DNA of 64,000 nucleotides, from contig JAGYIG010000001.1 in the NCBI GenBank assembly GCA_018402455.1, positions 62,001 through 126,000 of the forward strand, given 5' to 3'. Below are positions 7,778 to 16,496 of this stretch, one piece after another. The position numbers and the translations under genes were made by a program. Every line of letters starts with the position of its first letter. The stretch's first letter is position 1. The notes beneath the pieces are model-generated. The model saw nothing but the letters and a program-made list of their open reading frames with translations. It made no database searches and was not told where the DNA came from. Source of the DNA: Opitutaceae bacterium. GTDB taxonomy: Bacteria > Verrucomicrobiota > Verrucomicrobiia > Opitutales > Opitutaceae.

Positions 7778-8623
7778 ATGAACGCCGACGGAATTCAGGT
7801 GGGCAGTCTCTTCAAGCAGGACGCCAAATCAGAATATTGCCACTGGGTGGTTGGGATCGACGCAGTGGGCGCGTTGATTGTGTGGGGACCTCGCAATCCG
7901 AGAGAATACATCAAAAGACCTTTGGCGATGATGTCCTACGGGATGACCTCAACAGATGTGCTGCGACAGTTGCAACGGGTGGCCGACGTTCCGTTAAACG
8001 AGAGAGAGTCAAAGGCGCACCGGCCGGACCTTCCCTTGAGGATGTTGCGACACCCCACCGTAAATTGGCGAGAGCTTGAAGGTATCTCGCTGGAGTCGTC
8101 TGCGGATTTGGCGCGTGGCCTTGGCCTTGATCTTTCATTGGAGCCTCCCCTCGATGCTCCAGAGATCGTGTTGGCCGTCATTCCGAGCAGTGGAGGATGG
8201 CGCAAAGCGACCAAGTTTACCGCTAGCAATGGCGAATCGTTTTCGCCGGGCGAAGTGCTGTGGCGAGCCAGTCAGGTTTTCGAGATGGAGGGTCTCGCAG
8301 CAGACGACGGCATCGGAATCTTTCGCGCCAGGATAAATAAGAAGGTCCCGTTTTATTTGGTCGGCGTTTATCACGATCTCGCTGGGGTGACCTATCGGTT
8401 TGAGCATCCTGATGCGCCTCCGCAGCAACCCTCGGAGCAATGGGGAGTCAGCAGGAAAAAACCGACCGGGGATTTCGTGGATCGGATTAAGGGATTAAGG
8501 GATTCAAAGCCATCCTGCCTTTTACCCAATAGGCTGAAAAACGAGACAATGGTCTTGAACAATACACCGTTAAAAACTGCCGGGCGGTGCAGCGGGTATT
8601 CATTCAGCTCATCGAAGCCTTGA
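7778..8623 (+). CDS. Unrecognised protein with a disturbed 3' end
   Basis: 281 residues as read; no known domain recognised and no signal peptide. The coding pattern looks real up to FVDRIKG near residue 240 (about base 8500). Beyond that the sequence becomes low in coding character (SCLLPNRLKNETMVLNN). An 8-bp tandem duplication at 8484-8499 sits at this point. With only one copy, the frame would instead read DRIKGFKAILPFTQ and stop at TAG 8530-8532. The true product is then probably about 248 residues. It follows the toxin-antitoxin pair by 37 bp and precedes another unknown small gene; all three may be an acquired accessory patch. Confidence 0.55.
   Translation: MNADGIQVGSLFKQDAKSEYCHWVVGIDAVGALIVWGPRNPREYIKRPLAMMSYGMTSTDVLRQLQRVADVPLNERESKAHRPDLPLRMLRHPTVNWRELEGISLESSADLARGLGLDLSLEPPLDAPEIVLAVIPSSGGWRKATKFTASNGESFSPGEVLWRASQVFEMEGLAADDGIGIFRARINKKVPFYLVGVYHDLAGVTYRFEHPDAPPQQPSEQWGVSRKKPTGDFVDRIKGLRDSKPSCLLPNRLKNETMVLNNTPLKTAGRCSGYSFSSSKP
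8484..8499 (+). repeat. 8-bp tandem duplication GGATTAAG x2 causing a frame change
   Basis: GGATTAAG at 8484-8491 is repeated exactly at 8492-8499 and followed by GGATTC. Eight bases shift the reading frame by two. Slipped-strand duplication in the cell, or an assembly artefact, would both produce this. Confidence 0.85.
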
Positions 8624-8844
8624 TCAAAGCGGGAGAGACGGCTTCAGCGGATATCAAGCTGACACTTTTTGATGAAGCGATGGAGAAACTCAATCGACTG
8701 AACGACCGCGAACCTGAGTTGTTCGAAACCGAGGAACGCGAACAACTTTGCCATCAGTTGGAGGAGCTGGCAGGTGCCGCGGGACTTTCGGTGGAGAAAG
8801 ACCCGGCAGGGGAAAGCCGCATCACATCAGGCCGCGATTGGTAG
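8587..8844 (+). CDS. Small unrecognised protein
   Basis: 85 residues from a GTG, mostly amphipathic helix: FIQLIEALIKAGETASADIK, then FDEAMEKLNRLNDREPELFE and EEREQLCHQLEELAGAAGL. No family recognised. The frame stays open upstream to a TAG at 8530-8532, with coding-like residues (LEQYTVKNCRAVQ) just before the chosen start, so the true start may be earlier. It overlaps the disturbed tail of the preceding gene and ends 3 bp before the convergent oxidoreductase stop. Either a separate gene or the C-terminal part of the preceding one; the in-frame TAG argues for separate genes. Confidence 0.5.
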   Translation: MQRVFIQLIEALIKAGETASADIKLTLFDEAMEKLNRLNDREPELFETEEREQLCHQLEELAGAAGLSVEKDPAGESRITSGRDW

Positions 8845-8847
8845 GAC

Positions 8848-10299
8848 CTAGGCCCGGTAAACATCTTCCCATCCGTCGCGAATGGGCGGAGCGGTGAGGA
8901 GATCGTTCGCGAGGGGGTGCTTCGGGAAGCTCTTGGTCGCCCGGTCGAACTCCAGGTTGCCGCCCAGTCGCTGGGCGATGATGCCAAGGATGAAAACCTG
9001 CGACAAGGGACCGGACACGGAGAAAGGCGAGCGCGCCTCTTCCTGGCCCAGACAGGCCAGACAGAAATTGGCGAAGTGGTCGGAGTTTTTCTGCGGGAAT
9101 TTCGGCAGAGTCGGTCCGAGCTCGCGCATCCGTTCGGGCGGAATGATGCGGAGGGTGGCGCTGTGCGTGCCGCCGCGAAAGACGGTGTCTCCGCCGTAGA
9201 TGAACTTGCCATTGCGTTGGACCTGGGCGTCGGGCGATTCCTCTGCGGGAACGGGCGGTGGGTTGTCGACCCCGTCATACCAAGTGATATCGCAAGGCGG
9301 TTGGGCGCCCCGGGCGGGGAAGCCAAACCGGATCGTGGACGCTTGCGGGAAGATGAAGTCGTTGGGGCCGTCCCGTTTGACCGCTTCGATTTTGGCCGGC
9401 AGCCCCAAATCGAGAAACCGGTGACAGGTGTCGAGAATGTGAGGCGCCCAGTCGCCAAACGCGCCGCTGCCATAGGCATACCAGCTGCGCCAGTTGCCCG
9501 GATGCAATCGCTCGCTGAAGTCGTGCATCGGCCGCCCCACGTGCCATAGATCCCAGTCCAAGCCCGCGGGCACCGGGGCCCCGGTGTCGAAGCCGTCGAC
9601 GGTCCAACCGTGCCACCGACGGGGTGAGTTCATGTGCGCATCGATGCGCGTGACATCGCGGATGACCCCGGCCTCGTGCCAGGCTTTGAATTGGAAATAG
9701 TTGGCGCCGGAGTGCCCTTGGTTGCCCATCTGAGTGACGACTCCCGTGGCGCGCTCGGCGGCGATGAGCGCTTCGACCTCGGCAAAGGTGTGGGCCAGCG
9801 GCTTCTCCACAAAGACATGTTTGCCTGCCTGCATACAGGCCATTGCGACGGGGAAATGGGCAAAGTCGGGGGTCGCAATGGCGACCGCGTCGATGTGCTT
9901 ACCCTCTTTGTCCAACATCTCGCGGAAGTCGCGGTAGATCGGCACCGATCCCAAAAACTGGCGGGGCTCCACGCAGTGCGCACCGTCAGGATCCACCTCG
10001 GCCGCCGCTACCCACTCTACCAAACCGGTATCCTCGAACGCCTTCATGATGGCCCAGCCCCGATTGCCAATCCCGACAATGGCGAGGCGGACTTTGTCCG
10101 GGGAGGATGCCGGGATTACGCCCGGGACGGCCGCGGTGGCTGAACCGGAGGGTTTGGTCTGGCAGCCCGCCCACAGGAGGGAAGAGGCGAGGGCGCCCTG
10201 CCGAGAAAATTGCGTCGAGTGGAAAGCGGGATGCGGGCGGGGGGTGTCGGGGGTGGGGGAAGTCACGGTGCGGCGACTCAAGTCGATTCCTTTGATCAA
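8848..10299 (-). CDS. Gfo/Idh/MocA-family oxidoreductase, exported type
   Basis: 483 residues from a TTG start, preceded by AGGAT at a workable distance and 7 bp after the NUDIX stop. The N-terminal ~65 residues contain FSRQGALASSLLWAGC, which looks like a degraded Tat/lipoprotein signal. NAD(P) binding is shown by AIVGIGNRGWAIM and the catalytic lysine by the EKPLAH motif. The C-terminal domain has the block GSGAFGDWAPHILDT typical of the secreted, Planctomycetes/Verrucomicrobia-type members that act on sugars or inositols. Last gene of the GH-NUDIX-oxidoreductase operon. Substrate unknown; a role in sugar modification fits the linked glycosidase. Confidence 0.88.
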   Translation of the reverse strand: MIKGIDLSRRTVTSPTPDTPRPHPAFHSTQFSRQGALASSLLWAGCQTKPSGSATAAVPGVIPASSPDKVRLAIVGIGNRGWAIMKAFEDTGLVEWVAAAEVDPDGAHCVEPRQFLGSVPIYRDFREMLDKEGKHIDAVAIATPDFAHFPVAMACMQAGKHVFVEKPLAHTFAEVEALIAAERATGVVTQMGNQGHSGANYFQFKAWHEAGVIRDVTRIDAHMNSPRRWHGWTVDGFDTGAPVPAGLDWDLWHVGRPMHDFSERLHPGNWRSWYAYGSGAFGDWAPHILDTCHRFLDLGLPAKIEAVKRDGPNDFIFPQASTIRFGFPARGAQPPCDITWYDGVDNPPPVPAEESPDAQVQRNGKFIYGGDTVFRGGTHSATLRIIPPERMRELGPTLPKFPQKNSDHFANFCLACLGQEEARSPFSVSGPLSQVFILGIIAQRLGGNLEFDRATKSFPKHPLANDLLTAPPIRDGWEDVYRA

Positions 10300-10306
10300 C
10301 TCAATC

Positions 10307-10873
10307 CTAGGCTGACCCTCCTGATTGATTTAAGTTCATGAGGTGAGGGCGGGCCATCAGGAACGCGGCGATATGGGGTCCCTGGTGGAACGTGCCCGCG
10401 GCGATGGCCGCATCCAGTTCGGCGACGGACAGGAGGTGGACCTCGAGCTCCTCGTTGGCGTCAAGCTCCGTCGCGGCATCGAGTTTCACGCCGCGTCCGA
10501 GGTAGCAGTGAAACTGATTGGTTTGCCGGGCGGGGTTGGGGTAAAACGAGACCAGATGGCGCCACTCGCCGCCAGTCGCTCCGCACTCCTCGCGCAGTTC
10601 GCGACGCGCGCCCGCCAGCGGGTCCTCCCCTTCGTCCAGAATCCCTCCGGGGAGCTCCAAACCGAATAAACCCGTGGCGTGGCGATACTGCCGCACCAGC
10701 ACGATGCGACCGTCGTCCAGTACGGACACGGTGTGGACGAAATCCCGCACCTCCCAGACATAGTAGGGTTCGATGCGGTGGCCATCGGCGCGTTCACAGA
10801 CATCCGCCCGCAGGTGCATCCACGGGTCATCAATGAGCAGTTTGCTCGCTAGGGTTTTCCAGGGTTTGAGCAT
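10307..10873 (-). CDS. NUDIX hydrolase (ADP-ribose pyrophosphatase-like)
   Basis: 188 residues from ATG 10873. The Nudix box is complete: GILDEGEDPLAGAR then RELREECGA, matching GX5EX7REUXEEXGU. The preceding LVRQYRHATGLFGLELPGG is typical of ADP-ribose or nucleotide-sugar pyrophosphatases (NudF-like). Likely a cytoplasmic house-cleaning enzyme that hydrolyses nucleoside diphosphate sugars. The start overlaps the upstream glycosidase by 44 bp; an earlier in-frame start would lie deep inside that gene and gives no family-like sequence. Confidence 0.9.
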   Translation of the reverse strand: MLKPWKTLASKLLIDDPWMHLRADVCERADGHRIEPYYVWEVRDFVHTVSVLDDGRIVLVRQYRHATGLFGLELPGGILDEGEDPLAGARRELREECGATGGEWRHLVSFYPNPARQTNQFHCYLGRGVKLDAATELDANEELEVHLLSVAELDAAIAAGTFHQGPHIAAFLMARPHLMNLNQSGGSA

Positions 10874-11957
10874 AAGTTCCAGGAGGAGAGGAGGCGGGGG
10901 CCGCGGTCGCCCCGGACCAGTGACGCGCCACCACGTTTCGCATGTGGGGCTCGCTGACCAGAAAGTTTTCGTCCGGGGCCGGACCCGGGAACCATTTCCA
11001 CAAAAACGCGCCCACCAAGTCATCCTCCGGGTGCTCCACGGCCGCGAGGGCGCGGTCGAGGCATTGGGCCTGGAGTTCGGCGCCGCCCGGTCTTCCGTCC
11101 CCGTCGATCCACGGGGTGCGGGCGGCGTTCAACCCCGTGTCGTAGCCGAGTTCCATGAAGACCACCTGGCGGTATTGCGAGCGGGCATAGGCCAGCACCT
11201 CGCCGCGGATGCGGGACCAAGCCCGATCAAGTTCGGCCGCGGTTGGCTGGCGTTGATGCCGCACCACGGGAAAATAGGCGGAAATCGCAATCACATCGAG
11301 GGCATCCCAGAAAGGCACCCGTTGGTAGTCGGGCCAATTGGCCGCGTAAGCGAGGGGCGCATCGGTTTCGGCCCGCACCGCCTGGATGATTTCCCGCCAG
11401 CGTTTCTCATGCGTCTCGATCGTTTGATCCAGTTCCGACCCGACGGTAAACCCATCCGCATGGCGGCAGACACGGGCCAAAGCGGTGATCCAGACCTGAT
11501 AGTCATCAAAAAAACGCTCCCATTGGGCCTCGGTTTCAAATCGAATCTCGCCCCGCCAACCCCAGCCCGCGCGCCAAGGCGCGACGTGGGGGGTGATGCA
11601 GATCTTCAAGCCCAGCCGGTGGGCCTCCGCGATGGGGCGGGTCAGCCAACGCGGCGGAGGATCCTCCGGATTCCAACGCGGCACGTGCAACCCGCCTTCC
11701 GGGGACACCCCCACATAGGGATGAATCTGCACCCAGTTTGCGCCCAAGGCCTTGATCTCCTGCATCGCGGTCACCATCTCATCGGTGCCCCATTCCCGCC
11801 CCCAGGTTTGGCAGGAGATCACCACGCCGCGAACCGGCTCCGGGGCGGACGGCTCAGCCCCCAGCGATCCGGCAAGCAGCAGCGCGCCCATCCTGGCCAG
11901 CTGGAGCCGTGGCCACGATCGCCGTTTACGAGGAGGGAGGGGGCTCATCGGCCTCAA
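10830..11957 (-). CDS. GH113-like glycoside hydrolase (TIM barrel), secreted
   Basis: 375 residues with a signal segment (RLQLARMGALLLAGSLGAE). A TIM-barrel glycosidase of the GH113/GTA-like clan is indicated by GANWVQIHPYVG near residue 73, a histidine strand ICITPHVAPWR, the candidate acid/base in FTVGSELDQT, ALDVIAISAYFPV, and the candidate nucleophile in VFMELGYDT. GH113 enzymes are beta-mannanases; mannan or another hemicellulose is a reasonable but unproven substrate. First gene of a minus-strand operon with NUDIX and Gfo/Idh genes. The C-terminal 25 residues (Pro/Ala/Thr-rich) are outside the fold and overlap the next gene. Confidence 0.8.
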   Translation of the reverse strand: MRPMSPLPPRKRRSWPRLQLARMGALLLAGSLGAEPSAPEPVRGVVISCQTWGREWGTDEMVTAMQEIKALGANWVQIHPYVGVSPEGGLHVPRWNPEDPPPRWLTRPIAEAHRLGLKICITPHVAPWRAGWGWRGEIRFETEAQWERFFDDYQVWITALARVCRHADGFTVGSELDQTIETHEKRWREIIQAVRAETDAPLAYAANWPDYQRVPFWDALDVIAISAYFPVVRHQRQPTAAELDRAWSRIRGEVLAYARSQYRQVVFMELGYDTGLNAARTPWIDGDGRPGGAELQAQCLDRALAAVEHPEDDLVGAFLWKWFPGPAPDENFLVSEPHMRNVVARHWSGATAAPASSPPGTYAQTLENPSEQTAH

Positions 11958-12142
11958 GCTGGGGAATCAGTCGAGAGGCGGCCACTAGAAATCACCCACC
12001 CGCCGACCGCGGCGCACCTCGCGGTAGCGGACCCATGGCAGCGATCGGGGGCAGGCGGGCAAATGTCACCTGCCATTCACCACTCCCGAGGTCGCGTCAC
12101 TTGACCCGGTTCGCTGACGTCTTAGTGATGATGACCACGCTC

Positions 12143-12697
12143 ATGAACCTTCGCCGCCAATTGATCCTGATTTTTCTGCTGGGGGCACCCGCTCTGGGTG
12201 CGCTCCATGCCCAGGCGGCGCGGTCTCCTTTTTTGCCGCCGGCGGTGGAGGTGACCGAGACGCCCGAGTCGGCAGTGGATCAAAATGCGGAGCTGCAGTT
12301 CTGTGGGGTGTTTGGCGACGGCAGTGACAAACGGTTTCTGATCTACAACCTGACCACGCGCCGTTCCGCCTGGCTGCGATTGCAGGAGGAAGGTCCCGAT
12401 GAACTTTTTGTAGACGGCTTTGATGCCGAACAAAGTCTGGTCAACGTGCGTCACGGGGACCGCCAGCTGACCCTCGGCCTGGAGCCTGCCCGGCTCACCG
12501 GCGGGGGAGGGGGCGGAGCTGCTCCGCCGGTGGCCCTGACGGGCAATGCCCAGCAGGATTTGGTCAACACCGTCCGGGTGAATCCCACGCCATCCGATGA
12601 ACGTCGGCGCCTCGAAGCCGTGGCCGCCGAAGTCCGCCGGCGCCGCGCGGCCCGCGCCGCCGCCGCGTCAGGAACGCCTCCTCCCACCACCCCCTGA
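12143..12697 (+). CDS. Exported PilP/GspC-like protein
   Basis: 184 residues from ATG 12143; ATGs at 12128 and 12131 are alternatives. Signal peptide: NLRRQLILIFLLGAPALGALHAQ. The middle resembles a PilP/GspC homology domain: RSPFLPP, then LQFCGVFGDGSDKRFLIYN, RSAWLRLQEE and a strand with GDRQLTLGLE. The C-terminus is Gly-rich followed by an Arg/Ala helix (EVRRRRAARAAAA) and Pro/Thr tail. PilP/GspC proteins link inner-membrane pilus or secretion parts to the secretin. It is far from the pilus operon at 20.7-25.9 kb, so the partner is unclear. Similarity is by eye and modest. Confidence 0.6.
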   Translation: MNLRRQLILIFLLGAPALGALHAQAARSPFLPPAVEVTETPESAVDQNAELQFCGVFGDGSDKRFLIYNLTTRRSAWLRLQEEGPDELFVDGFDAEQSLVNVRHGDRQLTLGLEPARLTGGGGGGAAPPVALTGNAQQDLVNTVRVNPTPSDERRRLEAVAAEVRRRRAARAAAASGTPPPTTP

Positions 12698-12871
12698 TCG
12701 ACCTGCCGCCACGCCTTCCTCGTATCTGATTGTCGGATACTTCAAGGTCAGTCGCGGATATTTTAGGGGAAAGAAGGCTTGCCGGGGCGCTGGTCGTGGG
12801 GAAAACTGTCTAAACCCCCGAGTAAAAACGTATTGCTTTCGGTAAAGTGAGGTTTACACCGGGAATCCGTT

Positions 12872-13135
12872 ATGGCTAATCGCAAACCCAACGCTGCATT
12901 CATGAAACCGGTCACCCCTGACGCTGCCCTCGCGGCGGTTGTTGGGGCAAAGCCGCTACCCCGCACAGAGCTCACCAAGAAGCTCTGGGTCTACATCAAG
13001 GCAAATGGTCTTCAGGACCCCAAGAAAAAGACTCAGATCAACGCGGATGATAAGCTCAAGGCGGTCTTCGACGGTAAGAAGTCCGTGAGCATGTTCGAGA
13101 TGACCAAGTTGGTCTCCGGACACGTCACCAAGTAA
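12872..13135 (+). CDS. SWIB/MDM2-domain protein
   Basis: 87 residues. The whole protein is one SWIB domain: FMKPVTPDAALAAVVG, then LPRTELTKKLWVYIKANGLQ, the conserved turn DPKKKTQINADDKLKAVFDG and a last helix SMFEMTKLVSGHV. SWIB domains are common in eukaryotic chromatin remodelling and are also found in Chlamydiae and other PVC bacteria, where they are thought to act on DNA topology or compaction. It stands alone, with its own leader and a strong terminator, which suggests high independent expression. The role in this bacterium is inferred. Confidence 0.92.
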   Translation: MANRKPNAAFMKPVTPDAALAAVVGAKPLPRTELTKKLWVYIKANGLQDPKKKTQINADDKLKAVFDGKKSVSMFEMTKLVSGHVTK

Positions 13136-13160
13136 GTTCTGTCCCTAGAATTTTTTGCAA

Positions 13161-13190
13161 GCGCCGCGATTTTTCGCGGCGCTTTTTTTT
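13161..13190 (+). terminator. Intrinsic terminator of the SWIB gene
   Basis: Perfect 9-bp GC-rich stem (13161-13169 with 13174-13182), TTTT loop and eight T (13183-13190), 25 bp after the stop. Confidence 0.93.
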
Positions 13191-13253
13191 GCCTCGCGAG
13201 GGCCCCGCCAGTCAAATTCAACCCTCCTAACACCCTAATATCCAGGTAGTAGT

Positions 13254-14741
13254 TTATTCCAGCGCCGCGGATATGCGCTTGGCCGCCTGGCGTAAAACTT
13301 CAAGGCGGGCGTAACGTTTGTTGTTGGCGGGGATAAGGGACCAAGGGGCGTGAGCGGTATCGGTCAGGGCGAGCATGTCGCCCACGGCGGTCTCGTAGGC
13401 GGCCCACTGTTTGCGGTTTCGCCAGTCCTCCTCATTGATCTTGTGCTGTTTGTGGGGAGTGGTCTCGCGGGCCCGAAAGCGTTCCAGCTGCACCTCCTTT
13501 GAAATTTGGAGCCAATACTTGACCACGATGCTGCCGTGATCTTGGAGCTGTTCTTCAAAATCATTGATCTCGGCGTAGCTGCGCCGCCATTCGTGGGGGT
13601 AGCAGAAGCCCTCAATGCGTTCCACCAAAACGCGACCATACCAGGACCGGTCAAAAATAATGACCCGCCCATCCCGGGGGAGCTGCCGCCAAAACCGCCA
13701 AAGGTAGTGATGGTTTTTTTCTTCGTCGGTCGGTTTGGCGACCGGCATGATGCGGTAGTCCCGGGCGTCCATGGCGCTGACCAGACGTCGAATCGCGCCA
13801 CCTTTGCCGGCAGCGTCCTGGCCTTCGAAGACGAACACGATGGTGCGTTTGGCCTCTTGCGCCCGGCGGATGGCCCGGTTGAGCCGCCCCAGCCATTTTT
13901 CTCGCTTGGCTTCGTAATCCCGGGAACTGAGTTTGTGGTCGAGCGGTAGTTCAAGGAGCCGTTCCCGACCGTCGGGTCGAAGGGCCGCGATGCGGGTGGG
14001 TTTGCTGGGCTTGGTTTGGTTGCGACGATGGAGTTGACGGTGATGCGCCCGGAACCTGCGCAGCAGGGTTTGGGCAAAAGCCAGATTGCGGGCTTTGGGC
14101 TCCACCGATTCAATCAGGTCCCAGCGCGCGCCGGGGCGGTCGGTTTCAGCCAGAATGTGTTCGGCCGTGCGCGAGAGCCGTTGGTAGGCCTTGTGGGCTC
14201 GCACTTGATGATCGGTCACCCGCCAAGCGGTGGATTGATCGGCCTGCAGGTTGTAGAGGCGCTGGCCTTGGTCGTCCCGCGAAAGGTGGAACCAGAGTTT
14301 GATCACCAGCGCATCGCTGTCGGCTAGCAGGCGTTCGAAGTGCCGGATGCGGTGGAGTTCGTCTCCCAGTTTGGCGAGGTCCTGGCGGTTGTCGGTCTGT
14401 TCCCGCAGGGTCTGCGTATACCACGAGTCCACAAAGATGCCGATGCGACCGCTCGATGGGAGGCTGCGCCAGTAGCGCCACATGAAGGGACGTTCGCTCT
14501 CTTCGTTGCTGGGGGCGTCGACGGCGATGGTCTCGACGTTGCGCGGATCCAACCAACCCATCAGGGTGTTGAGCGCCTCCCCGCGACCGGCACCTTCCAC
14601 GCCCGCCAGAATTAACACGATTTTCGTGCGGCTTTGCTGGAGATCAACTTGCAGGTCGACCAAGTCCCGCCGCAGGCGCGAGACCTTGGATTCGTAAGCC
14701 TTTTTGGAGAGCTTGGCCGATGCGCCCGATGCCTTCGCCAT
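13254..14741 (-). CDS. pap: Two-domain PPK2 polyphosphate kinase (polyphosphate:AMP phosphotransferase type)
   Basis: 495 residues with two tandem PPK2 domains. The first (about 15-240) has a degenerate Walker A, AGVEGAGRGE, and DSWYTQTL in place of a full Walker B. The second (about 270-490) is canonical: FEGQDAAGKGGAIRR, the lid block PTDEEKNHHYLWRFWR, FDRSWYGRVLVER and KINEEDWRNRKQW. Duplicated PPK2 proteins of this length are class II enzymes that phosphorylate AMP to ADP with polyphosphate; normally only the C-terminal domain is active, as the motifs here suggest. Cytoplasmic. Monocistronic, divergent from the DMT transporter. Confidence 0.92.
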   Translation of the reverse strand: MAKASGASAKLSKKAYESKVSRLRRDLVDLQVDLQQSRTKIVLILAGVEGAGRGEALNTLMGWLDPRNVETIAVDAPSNEESERPFMWRYWRSLPSSGRIGIFVDSWYTQTLREQTDNRQDLAKLGDELHRIRHFERLLADSDALVIKLWFHLSRDDQGQRLYNLQADQSTAWRVTDHQVRAHKAYQRLSRTAEHILAETDRPGARWDLIESVEPKARNLAFAQTLLRRFRAHHRQLHRRNQTKPSKPTRIAALRPDGRERLLELPLDHKLSSRDYEAKREKWLGRLNRAIRRAQEAKRTIVFVFEGQDAAGKGGAIRRLVSAMDARDYRIMPVAKPTDEEKNHHYLWRFWRQLPRDGRVIIFDRSWYGRVLVERIEGFCYPHEWRRSYAEINDFEEQLQDHGSIVVKYWLQISKEVQLERFRARETTPHKQHKINEEDWRNRKQWAAYETAVGDMLALTDTAHAPWSLIPANNKRYARLEVLRQAAKRISAALE

Positions 14742-14848
14742 GATTCAAGACACTGGGGGGGCGCGGGATGCGTTGTCCAGCCTCGGTCTTTGGCTGGTCG
14801 GACTATTCCCTTGGAGCGCGGGAAAGCCTCAGTAGTTTGAGCGGCTGC

Positions 14849-15835
14849 ATGATGACTTCTGCAGCTCCCGACACACTCCTGCGGCGCCGGGCCGTGGGCA
14901 TGCTGCTATTGGTGACCGCCTGCTGGGGAGTGAGTTTTCCGCTCATGAAGGCGGCGGGCATGTTGGTGGCGGTGCACGCGCCGTCGGCCAACACGTGGTT
15001 TTTCACCGCCATGGTGCTCATGCCTCGCTATGTGTTGGCGACCCTCGTGCTGGCCGTGGTGCTCGGCCCGGCTTGGCGCACGATCACCAAGTCGGAAGTG
15101 CGGCAGGGACTCCTCCTCGGCGGCTTCGCCAGCGGGGGTATGCTGTTTCAAGCGGACGGGTTGCAGTTCACGGCCGCCTCGACCTCGGCATTTTTGTCCC
15201 AGTTCTACGCAATCCTGATTCCGCTGTGGGTCGCCTGGCGCACCCGGCGCAATCCGGGAGTCTCGGTCTGGATTTGTGTTGGTTTGGTGCTGGTCGGAGT
15301 CGCGATTCTCGGCCGGTTTGACTGGCACCAACTGCGGTTGGGCCGAGGCGAGTCGGAGACGCTGTTGGCCTCGGTTTTTTTCATGGGTCAGATTCTCATG
15401 TTGGAGCGCAGGGAGTTCGCGCTCAATCGGGTGGTGCCGATCACCTTGGTCATGTTTCTTGTGCAGGCGGTGGTCTTCACCGCCCTGAGTGTGGCGACCA
15501 AACCGCACTGGGCGGCGTGGGTTGCGCCGTGGGAGTCCGGAGCGTGGTGGGGCTTCACCCTCGTCCTCACCGTGGTCTGCACCCTCGGGGCATTTTTGCT
15601 GATGAACCGCTGGCAAAAGGAAATCGGTTCCACCGAGGCAGGCTTGCTCTATTGCATGGAACCCGTGTTCAGCTCCGGCCTGGCGGCGGTGCTGCCGGGA
15701 CTGTTTTCGATCTGGGCGGGGATCAACTACGGCAACGAAGGGATCACGTCCCATCTGCTGACGGGCGGTGGCTGCATCCTGCTGGCCAACGGTTGGCTGC
15801 AGCTGCGACCGCCGGTGCCGCGAGTCAGCGTTTGA
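14849..15835 (+). CDS. EamA/DMT-superfamily transporter
   Basis: 328 residues, about ten hydrophobic helices in two EamA halves. The first helix (GMLLLVTACWGVSFPLMKAAG) and the block LQFTAASTSAFLSQFYAILIP are typical. The second half contains EIGSTEAGLLYCMEPVFSS, the usual duplicated signature. It probably exports or imports a metabolite across the inner membrane; substrate unknown. ATG 14849 or 14852 is preferred to an upstream start at 14768 that precedes the fold. The 3' end overlaps the convergent lipase gene by 11 bp. Confidence 0.88.
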   Translation: MMTSAAPDTLLRRRAVGMLLLVTACWGVSFPLMKAAGMLVAVHAPSANTWFFTAMVLMPRYVLATLVLAVVLGPAWRTITKSEVRQGLLLGGFASGGMLFQADGLQFTAASTSAFLSQFYAILIPLWVAWRTRRNPGVSVWICVGLVLVGVAILGRFDWHQLRLGRGESETLLASVFFMGQILMLERREFALNRVVPITLVMFLVQAVVFTALSVATKPHWAAWVAPWESGAWWGFTLVLTVVCTLGAFLLMNRWQKEIGSTEAGLLYCMEPVFSSGLAAVLPGLFSIWAGINYGNEGITSHLLTGGGCILLANGWLQLRPPVPRVSV

Positions 15836-16496
15836 AACGGCCGTCGGCCAGAAATGCGTGGACCTGCCTGATGGGCTCCGCTCGATACTGCAGCAGGGTG
15901 TGCGAATGGGGCAGGATGAGATGGTCGGTCATGCCGACGAGCTTGGTGCTCTCCACCGTCACCTTGCCGTCCCCGGGGCCTCCGGTGAGGTGTGCGAAAT
16001 AGGGATTGAACGGCACATTTCCGGCGATGATGCCCAATTCGGGTCCGGGGTGTGGCCAGGCGGGCAGTTGAGCGGGTAGCTGATCCGGCCCGGTGCCCAA
16101 GCGTTTCCCATTGACCCCGGTTGCAAGGGAGAACAAAGGCCAGTGCCTGGTCCGGTCCACCAGTCGAGAGCCGTGATTGGGCGGGGCGATCATCACCACC
16201 CGATGCACCGCCAGAAGCGCGGGTTGCAAGTCCAACCACGCCCGCAGCAACAGCCCGCCCATGGAGTGGGTGACAAAATTTATGCGCGCTCGCGGGCTCG
16301 GCGTCGCATGGTGCCGGCGCAACTGGTCCGGCAACCAGTCCTGCGCCAGAACCTCCAGGGGCACGGTTTGGGAAGGGTAGCTCAGGTTGATCACGCGGTG
16401 GCCCCGGCGGCGCAGCGAAGCGGCCAGTCGAGCCATGGCCCAGCCGCCGAGGCCCAGCCCGTGGAGCAGCACGACGGGGGGCGAATCAGCAGGCAT
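15825..16496 (-). CDS. Alpha/beta hydrolase, lipase/esterase type
   Basis: 223 residues. VVLLHGLGLGGWAM near the N-terminus forms the oxyanion hole and FVTHSMGGLLLRAWL carries the nucleophile Ser in a THSMGG elbow; MIAPPNHGSRLVD is typical of lipases related to LipA/EstA-like GxSxG enzymes. The probable base is His in LILPHSHT. No signal peptide, so cytoplasmic or cell-associated. It overlaps the upstream EamA gene by 11 bp and is likely its operon partner. Substrate not predictable. Confidence 0.85.
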   Translation of the reverse strand: MPADSPPVVLLHGLGLGGWAMARLAASLRRRGHRVINLSYPSQTVPLEVLAQDWLPDQLRRHHATPSPRARINFVTHSMGGLLLRAWLDLQPALLAVHRVVMIAPPNHGSRLVDRTRHWPLFSLATGVNGKRLGTGPDQLPAQLPAWPHPGPELGIIAGNVPFNPYFAHLTGGPGDGKVTVESTKLVGMTDHLILPHSHTLLQYRAEPIRQVHAFLADGRFKR

